This document shows positions 1 to 4,365 of a DNA stretch of 10,092 nt, piece by piece. Positions within the stretch are counted from its first letter, which is position 1; every line of letters begins with the position of its first letter. The position numbers and the translations under genes are program-made. The stretch covers positions 1 to 10,092 of the forward strand of contig RFJV01000570.1 of NCBI GenBank assembly GCA_003694775.1, in the 5' to 3' direction. Under the pieces are notes generated by a model that had not been told where the DNA came from, did no database searches, and saw only the letters and a program-made list of their open reading frames with translations. The DNA comes from Chloroflexota bacterium (GTDB lineage Bacteria; Chloroflexota; Anaerolineae; 4572-78; J111).

Positions 1-655
1 GGGTGGAAGGCCGGTCGGTGGGGGCGGGTACATCTCTGGCCCCCCAGGCCAGCACCAGAACGGCCAGCGCGGCCGGGATGATGCTGACCAGCACCACCGT
101 TTGAAACGCCGGCCGGCCCAGCGACAGGGCACGGCCCTGCGCGGCCCACACAATCCCCAGCGCAATCAGCAGGCCAACCATTGCCCCGGCAGTGTCGCCG
201 GCCCGGTGCAGGCCAAAGGCCAGGCCGCGGTTGCGCTCGGTGATGCTGTCGGCGATGAGCGCGTCGCGGGGCGCAGTGCGGATGCCCTTGCCTACGCGGT
301 CGGCAAAGCGGACGGCCAGCACCCAGCCCCAACTGGACGCCAGATACAGAAACGGCTTGGACAAAGTCGACAGGCCGTAGCCGGCCACGGCCAGCCGTTT
401 GCGCTGGCCCAACCGGTCGCTCAGCCAGCCGGAAAACACCTTGAGCAGGCTGGCGGTCATCTCGGCCAGCCCTTCAATCAGGCCCACCACACCGGTCCGG
501 ACTCCCAGCACATTTGCCAGGAAGAGCGGCACCAGATTGAGAACCATTTCACTGGACACATCGGTTAAAAAGCTGGTGATGGTGGTGACCCACACGTTGC
601 GCGGCAGGTCACCCAGAGCAGAACGGGTCGAAGCCGCGGTGCGGTTTAAGGACAT
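1..655 (-). CDS. MFS transporter, N-terminal half (runs off the left edge)
   Basis: Reading leftward from the ATG at 655, the frame stays open to the window edge and gives 218 residues of a major facilitator superfamily protein, about half of a usual 400-residue member. The visible part has several hydrophobic helices. Residues 76-87 (GWLSDRLGQRKR) match the MFS loop 2-3 signature (motif A), and residues 120-136 (RVGKGIRTAPRDALIAD) followed by FGLHRAGDTAGA at 147-158 are typical of a large drug/solute-efflux-like MFS branch. The start is supported by GGAGG at 665-669, nine bases upstream and inside the end of the DUF190/CBS gene; only four bases separate that gene's stop from this ATG, so translation is probably coupled. 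It is the last visible gene of the crcB operon. The substrate cannot be told from sequence; anion, drug or sugar export are all possible. Confidence 0.85.
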   Translation of the reverse strand, partial: MSLNRTAASTRSALGDLPRNVWVTTITSFLTDVSSEMVLNLVPLFLANVLGVRTGVVGLIEGLAEMTASLLKVFSGWLSDRLGQRKRLAVAGYGLSTLSKPFLYLASSWGWVLAVRFADRVGKGIRTAPRDALIADSITERNRGLAFGLHRAGDTAGAMVGLLIALGIVWAAQGRALSLGRPAFQTVVLVSIIPAALAVLVLAWGARDVPAPTDRPST

Positions 656-659
656 TGTC

Positions 660-1937
660 TCAATCCTCCAGTTCGCGGGCCAATACCTGCAGGATGCCGG
701 CCCGGCCCAGCAGTCCGACCAGCACCCCCTGCCGGTCGACCACCGGCAGGCGTTTGATATGGTGCGACAGCAGAAGCTGAAGCGCGGTCAGAAGCGGAGT
801 GTCTGCCTGCACACAGATGGGGTTGGGGGTCATCACTTCTGCCGCGGTGCGCTGTTGGAGATGCAGGCCGGCCCTTCCACCCACCGTTTTACGCCGGGTA
901 AGCGACTGGATAATGCCGGGGCGCTCGGTTTCGGTGGCCCGTTTGAGCAGGTCGCCGTCGGTGATGATGCCGACCACCCGCTGTTGGTCATCTACAACGA
1001 CCACCCGCCGGCGGGCACTGCCCACCAGCAGGTCGACCACCTGGGCCAGCGGCGCGTCGGCATGGACGGTGGGCACATTGGTCAGCATAATGTCTTTGAC
1101 CAGGGCGTGCCGTCCGGGGGGCGGATTCTGGCGGGGAAGCTCGGCCACAGGGGGACGGGCCAGGGCGCGCAGAATGTCGGCCCGGCTGATAATGCCGACC
1201 AGCCGGCCTTCGGCATCGACCACGGGCAAGCGTTTGATGCCGTGCTTCTGCAGTTGGCCGACCGCCTCGGCCAGGGAGGCGGAGGCGGTAATCAGGACCG
1301 GGTTTCTGGTCATCACATCGGCCACGGTTTGGCCGCTTTGCCGGAGCCGGCGCAGTTCCGCGGTCAGTTCGTCGCGGGTCAACTGCCGCTGGGCGCTGAC
1401 CGCCAGCAGGCTGGCCCGCTTGAGCAGGTCGCCATCGGTAACAATGCCCACCGGACGGCCTTCACCATCCACCACGGGCAGGGTGCGGTATACCTTGTCC
1501 AACAGCATTTCGACCGCGTCGGCCAGGGGGGTGTCGGGCTGAACCGTGTGCACCTCGCGGCGCATCACGTTCTGAACGGGAATGTCGGCGGGCAGGTCCT
1601 GCAGGCGGCGGTGGCTGTAGGTGACTACTTCCACGTCCTGTACGGTAATCAGGCCTTCGGTGACCATTTCGCGCAGGCGGGGCATCACCCGGCTGACCCG
1701 CTCCGGGCTGTCGACCCATTCAATCACCAGAGGCAGGTCGGCGGAGAGGGCGACCAGGCTGGCGGTATGGATGCGGCTGTGCGCGCCAAAGCCGGCCAGG
1801 CCGCGGGTAACGGTCGCACCGGCACAGTCTTCCTGTTTGAGCAGGTCCAGCACGGCCATGTAGAGCGGTTTGCGGCCCCAGCGGTCGCTTTCGCCGATGT
1901 AGACGGTAACTTTTTTTGCCAGGCCGATAATCTGCAT
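660..1937 (-). CDS. DUF190 (PII-like) domain fused to four CBS domains
   Basis: A 425-residue soluble protein. Residues about 5-108 form a DUF190 (COG1993) domain: the start KKVTVYIGESDRWGRKPLY and the later TRGLAGFGAHSRIHTAS are family hallmarks. DUF190 is a small PII-like fold often encoded beside crcB. Four CBS domains follow at about 121-175, 203-260, 278-335 and 365-420. Each has the PVVD...VGI type core, and domains 1-3 keep the T/S-x-x-D ribose-contact motif (T167-D170, S251-D254, T326-D329); in domain 4 it has become GRAG (411-414). Domains 1 and 3 share VGI(V/I)TDGDLLKRA, suggesting duplication of a CBS pair. CBS pairs commonly bind AMP, ATP or related ligands, so a regulatory role for the neighbouring CrcB channel is a reasonable inference but unproven. 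The start is well supported by a strong ribosome binding site at 1944-1953, two bases after the crcB stop codon. Confidence 0.93.
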   Translation of the reverse strand: MQIIGLAKKVTVYIGESDRWGRKPLYMAVLDLLKQEDCAGATVTRGLAGFGAHSRIHTASLVALSADLPLVIEWVDSPERVSRVMPRLREMVTEGLITVQDVEVVTYSHRRLQDLPADIPVQNVMRREVHTVQPDTPLADAVEMLLDKVYRTLPVVDGEGRPVGIVTDGDLLKRASLLAVSAQRQLTRDELTAELRRLRQSGQTVADVMTRNPVLITASASLAEAVGQLQKHGIKRLPVVDAEGRLVGIISRADILRALARPPVAELPRQNPPPGRHALVKDIMLTNVPTVHADAPLAQVVDLLVGSARRRVVVVDDQQRVVGIITDGDLLKRATETERPGIIQSLTRRKTVGGRAGLHLQQRTAAEVMTPNPICVQADTPLLTALQLLLSHHIKRLPVVDRQGVLVGLLGRAGILQVLARELED

Positions 1938-1939
1938 GC

Positions 1940-2326
1940 TTATCCACCTCCTTGCAGTAAGCGGGCCAGAAAGATACCCAACCCCACTCCGCCCAACCCC
2001 AGGGCCGTGTTGCCGGCAAAATTGAGCAGGGCGACGCTCCAGCCGCTTTGCTCCAGCAGGCGAAAGGTTTCAAAACTGAACGAGGAGAAAGTGGTAAACC
2101 CGCCCAGGAAACCCACGGCAATGAGCAGGCGAAGCTCCGGGGAAACGGCCAGCCGTCCGGCGGCCAGGGTCAGGAAAAAGGCGATGATGAAACTGCCGCT
2201 GACGTTTGCCAGCATGGTTCCGTAGGGGAAATCGGACCCCCACCACTGGGCGGCCCACTGCTGTACCAGGTAGCGGGCATTGGCGCCGAGAAAACCGCCC
2301 AGTCCTATCCATAAATACTGCCACAT
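1940..2326 (-). CDS. crcB: CrcB/Fluc fluoride ion channel
   Basis: A 128-residue, four-helix membrane protein of the CrcB (Fluc) family, which lowers cytoplasmic fluoride by passive export and works as an antiparallel dimer. The family motifs are all present: GGFLGANARY at 10-19, YGTMLANVSGSF at 35-46 with the conserved Asn41, and GFLGGFTTFSSFSFE at 72-86, holding Phe80 and Phe83 that line the fluoride path in characterised homologues. The length is normal. A single gene is seen, so the dimer is probably homodimeric. AGGAGG at 2339-2344 lies 12 bases before the ATG, a rather long spacing, next to the stop of the preceding gene. The C-terminal codons for QGGG also supply the ribosome binding site of the next gene. 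No fluoride riboswitch was recognised upstream of the operon. Confidence 0.97.
   Translation of the reverse strand: MWQYLWIGLGGFLGANARYLVQQWAAQWWGSDFPYGTMLANVSGSFIIAFFLTLAAGRLAVSPELRLLIAVGFLGGFTTFSSFSFETFRLLEQSGWSVALLNFAGNTALGLGGVGLGIFLARLLQGGG
1944..1953 (-). promoter_or_regulatory. Ribosome binding site inside the end of crcB
   Basis: On the minus strand the last crcB codons (CAA GGA GGT GGA) read AAGGAGGTGG, a near-perfect Shine-Dalgarno sequence six bases before the ATG at 1937. The run of C-terminal glycines in CrcB may therefore reflect selection on this site as well as on the protein. It fixes the start of the DUF190/CBS gene and indicates translational coupling. Confidence 0.8.
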
Positions 2327-2344
2327 GTATCGACTGTTCCTCCT

Positions 2345-3049
2345 TTAGACCCCACGCGGCGGGCGCGCCCCGGCAATGGCCTCGATGGCCCGGAGCCAGG
2401 AGTCGCCTTCAACACCGAACGGCTCACGGACATTGTGGTCGTTTTTGCGGATAAATTCGCGCAGGTGGTGCTGAAGCCGCTTCCAGGCCGCCTGCTGGGC
2501 GCGGCGCAGGTGGTTGAATGTGGTCGGGTCCTGGGTCTGGCGCAGAACCTGCCGGAAATGGGGCAGGCACAGGCCGTGAGAGTTCTGGTAATAGGGCAGA
2601 AGTTCGGGCAGATGGTCGAGCAGTGCCCGGATGTAGCGTGCTTCGGTGGTGCGGGTCAGGGCGCAGACGGGGCAGTCGGTTTGGGGGGACAGCTCATCGG
2701 CGAGCGCATCGCCGCCGCCGGTCTGCCGCTGGCCGAACAGGCGTCCCAGACCCGCGGGCGGGGGCGGGTCGAAGCGGGCCTGGGCCAGCAGGTCGAGCAG
2801 GGTAGTGATGACTTCTTCCATCAGGATGGCCGCGCCCAGCGATGCGCCGTGGCGCACCAGCAACCAGGCATGCCGGGGGCAGTAGCCCCGTGAGCGGCTC
2901 AGCTCCTGCCGGATGTCCGGGTCGTTCACCAGCTCCCAGAGCACCCCGTCGATGTACTGGTCGGCAGTGCGGTTCAGGAGGCGGCAGAATGGACAGCCGG
3001 CCTCCTGAAAAGCCTGCTGTAAATCAAAAAAGGCAGATGGTTTAGTCAT
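2345..3049 (-). CDS. DUF6062-like Cys/His protein, first gene of the crcB operon
   Basis: A 234-residue soluble protein resembling the DUF6062 family, whose function is not known to me. It has two similar modules. The first carries GCPFC (Cys19, Cys22), then YIDGVLWELVNDPDIR and GYCPRH (Cys57, His60). The second carries DCPVC (Cys126, Cys129), then YIRALLDHLPELLPYY and GLCLPH (Cys161, His164). The spacing CxxC...CxxH in each half looks like a treble-clef or zinc-ribbon type metal site, so I infer two bound metal ions, most likely zinc, and an origin by internal duplication. A proline-rich linker (94-100) lies between the halves. There is no signal peptide or membrane helix. It ends 18 bases before crcB, its stop codon touching the crcB ribosome binding site. 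Its own ribosome binding site is weak. A role with fluoride or metals is suggested only by position. Confidence 0.8.
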   Translation of the reverse strand: MTKPSAFFDLQQAFQEAGCPFCRLLNRTADQYIDGVLWELVNDPDIRQELSRSRGYCPRHAWLLVRHGASLGAAILMEEVITTLLDLLAQARFDPPPPAGLGRLFGQRQTGGGDALADELSPQTDCPVCALTRTTEARYIRALLDHLPELLPYYQNSHGLCLPHFRQVLRQTQDPTTFNHLRRAQQAAWKRLQHHLREFIRKNDHNVREPFGVEGDSWLRAIEAIAGARPPRGV

Positions 3050-3076
3050 AATCCAGAAGCCTCGGCATGATGGCTA

Positions 3077-3105
3077 ATTGTGAATGGGGAATGGATAATT
3101 GTCAA
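3077..3105 (-). promoter_or_regulatory. Possible sigma-70 promoter of the crcB operon
   Basis: On the minus strand a perfect -35 TTGACA (3105-3100) is followed after 17 bases by CACAAT (3082-3077), a four-of-six match to the -10 box. Transcription would start near 3070, about 20 bases before the DUF6062-like start codon at 3049. The sequence lies within a degenerate AT-rich 7-base repeat, so a chance match is possible. Confidence 0.4.
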
Positions 3106-3111
3106 TTTTGG
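3077..3111. repeat. Degenerate 7-base tandem repeat (about 5 units)
   Basis: Successive plus-strand units ATTGTGA, ATGGGGA, ATGGATA, ATTGTCA and ATTTTGG share the pattern AT-K-G-x-x-A with a period of seven. It contains the short inverted repeat AATTG-T-CAATT (3097-3107) and overlaps the putative crcB operon promoter. The match is loose and the call is tentative. Confidence 0.3.
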
Positions 3112-3140
3112 GGAGGGGAGATACACCAAACCTCCGGCGA

Positions 3141-3169
3141 TTGACGGGCGTTCAGTTTATTGTTAGAAT
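3141..3169 (+). promoter_or_regulatory. Likely sigma-70 promoter for the quinone oxidoreductase
   Basis: TTGACG (3141-3146), a 17-base spacer and TAGAAT (3164-3169) match the sigma-70 consensus at five of six bases in each box with ideal spacing. The predicted start of transcription, near 3176, falls at the beginning of the 8-base repeat array at 3173. The array and the following CCAACT repeat would then be the roughly 175-base 5' leader of the gene starting at 3352. Confidence 0.55.
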
Positions 3170-3172
3170 GGG

Positions 3173-3292
3173 GAGACAGGGAGACAAGGAGACAAGGAGA
3201 CGGGGAGACAAGGAGACAAGGAGACAAGGGGACAGGGAGACGGGGAGGCAGGGAGACAGGGAGACAAGGGGACGGGGAGACGGGGAGGCAGA
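3173..3292 (+). repeat. Tandem array of 15 units of an 8-base repeat (GAGACARG)
   Basis: Fifteen consecutive 8-base units run without a single insertion or deletion. Most read GAGACAAG, GAGACAGG or GAGACGGG; variants are GGGACAGG, GGGACGGG, GAGGCAGG and a last GAGGCAGA. The plus strand has no T over the whole 120 bases, and C sits at the fixed fifth position of every unit. Frames crossing it are open in several phases because the unit has no stop codon in that orientation, but the translated product is an artefact of the repeat. Similar short G/A-rich arrays are known between genes in filamentous cyanobacteria; I infer the same kind of slippage-generated satellite here. Confidence 0.95.
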
Positions 3293-3297
3293 ACTTT

Positions 3298-3337
3298 CCA
3301 ACTCCCAAACTAACCAGCTTACTAACTCACCAACTAT
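3298..3337 (+). repeat. Second, degenerate 8-base repeat (CCAACTNA, 5 units)
   Basis: Immediately after the GAGACARG array come CCAACTCC, CAAACTAA, CCAGCTTA, CTAACTCA and CCAACTAT, sharing the pattern C-x-A-x-C-T with the same period of eight but an unrelated sequence. It ends four bases before the AGGAG ribosome binding site of the quinone oxidoreductase (3341-3345). It is A/C/T-rich and nearly lacks G, the opposite of the array before it. Confidence 0.6.
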
Positions 3338-3351
3338 TCCAGGAGCTGTGT

Positions 3352-4335
3352 ATGAAGGCGATTCTCGTACAATCTGAACAGGAAGGCTATCCGCTGGTGT
3401 GGGGCGACGCGCCGGAGCCGGTGGCCGGGCCGGGAGAGGTGCTGGTGGACATCTACGCTACGGCGCTCAACCGGGCAGACCTGATGCAGAGAGCCGGCAA
3501 ATATCCCCCGCCACCCGGTGCATCGGAAATACTGGGGCTGGAAATGGCCGGGGTGATTTCTGCCCTGGGAGAAGGGGTATCCGGCTGGCAGGTGGGCGAC
3601 CGGGTGTGTGCTCTGCTTCCCGGCGGGGGGTACGCGGAGCGGGTCAGCGTGCCGGCGGCTGTGCTGATGCCGGTTCCTGCGGGTTGGAGCTTTGAGCAGG
3701 CCGCGGCTATGCCGGAAGTGTTTTTGACGGCGTTTGTCAATCTGTTTATGGAAGCCGGTCTGCAGGAAGGGGAAACGGTGCTGGTCCACGGCGGGGCCAG
3801 TGGGGTCGGTACGGCGGCCATTCAACTGCTCCGGGAAGCCGGCAATCCGGTTTTTGTCACCGCCGGCACCGACGAAAAAACGGCCCGCTGTCTGGAACTG
3901 GGGGCAGAACTGGCTATCAACTACAAGACCGATGACTTCGCGGCCCGGATTATGGCGCATACCGGCGGGCAGGGGGTCGATGTTATCCTGGATATGGTCG
4001 GGGCGGCGTATCTGGAGCGGAATCTGCGCTTGCTGAAGACACGGGGCCGGCTGGTCATCATCTCTACCCTGAGCGGCAGTAAAGCCGAAATCGACCTCCG
4101 CTACCTGATGGGCCGGCGACTGCGGGTGATTGGTTCGGTTCTGCGGGCGCGGCCGGTAGAGGAGAAAACGGTTATCAAGGAGCAGTTTATGGCCCGCTTC
4201 TGGCCGGCCCTGGAAAGCGGGCAAATCCAGCCGGTGATTGACTCGGTGTTCCCCATTGAGCAGGCCAATGAAGCCCACCAGCGTATGGCAGAAAACCGCA
4301 ATATCGGCAAAATTGTGCTGAAAGTGCGAAAATAA
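3352..4335 (+). CDS. NAD(P)H quinone oxidoreductase, PIG3 family
   Basis: A 327-residue zinc-free medium-chain dehydrogenase/reductase of the PIG3 (TP53I3-like) quinone oxidoreductase type, the usual length for the group. Residues 49-67 contain the near-diagnostic GKYPPPPGASEILGLEMAG, the nucleotide-binding loop HGGASGVGTAAIQL lies at 146-159, and DRVCALLPGGGYAE at 83-96 marks the catalytic GroES-like domain. Members reduce quinones with NADPH in the cytosol and are linked to redox detoxification. The ATG at 3352 is chosen because AGGAG (3341-3345) lies six bases upstream and homologues begin MKAI; the longer open frame from 3160 only translates the repeat array. It is the only plus-strand protein gene here and converges on the ClC gene, 30 bases away. 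Confidence 0.95.
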   Translation: MKAILVQSEQEGYPLVWGDAPEPVAGPGEVLVDIYATALNRADLMQRAGKYPPPPGASEILGLEMAGVISALGEGVSGWQVGDRVCALLPGGGYAERVSVPAAVLMPVPAGWSFEQAAAMPEVFLTAFVNLFMEAGLQEGETVLVHGGASGVGTAAIQLLREAGNPVFVTAGTDEKTARCLELGAELAINYKTDDFAARIMAHTGGQGVDVILDMVGAAYLERNLRLLKTRGRLVIISTLSGSKAEIDLRYLMGRRLRVIGSVLRARPVEEKTVIKEQFMARFWPALESGQIQPVIDSVFPIEQANEAHQRMAENRNIGKIVLKVRK

Positions 4336-4338
4336 AAA

Positions 4339-4360
4339 CCGCCCGGCGCAAACCGGGCGG
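4339..4360 (-). terminator. Rho-independent terminator for the long ClC gene
   Basis: A perfect 8-bp stem, CCGCCCGG/CCGGGCGG, with a 6-base loop. On the minus strand it is followed by TTTTTATTTT, as expected for an intrinsic terminator five bases after the ClC stop codon at 4366. On the plus strand no T-run follows, so it would act less well for the convergent quinone oxidoreductase gene, though the stem may still help. Confidence 0.85.
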
Positions 4361-4365
4361 CAAAG

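Noticed and set aside
399..2225. A 608-residue plus-strand open frame opposite the MFS, DUF190-CBS and crcB genes.
   Set aside because: It is antisense to three genes with clear family motifs and its Gln/His/Gly-rich product resembles no family; it is a by-product of high GC.
3050..3110. Fluoride riboswitch upstream of the crcB operon.
   Set aside because: The leader between the putative promoter and the first gene is only about 20 bases, and I could not find the conserved pseudoknot elements. A covariance-model search with the crcB RNA family would settle it.
3173..3292. CRISPR array.
   Set aside because: Units are 8 bases with no spacers between them, so this is a simple tandem satellite.
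3099..3351. Open frames through the GAGACARG array, on both strands, that would encode Arg/Gly/Asp/Thr-rich or Pro/Ser/Leu-rich repeats, including an N-terminal extension of the quinone oxidoreductase.
   Set aside because: They exist only because the 8-base unit lacks stop codons; there is no ribosome binding site at their starts, while the ATG at 3352 has AGGAG and the family's normal N-terminus.
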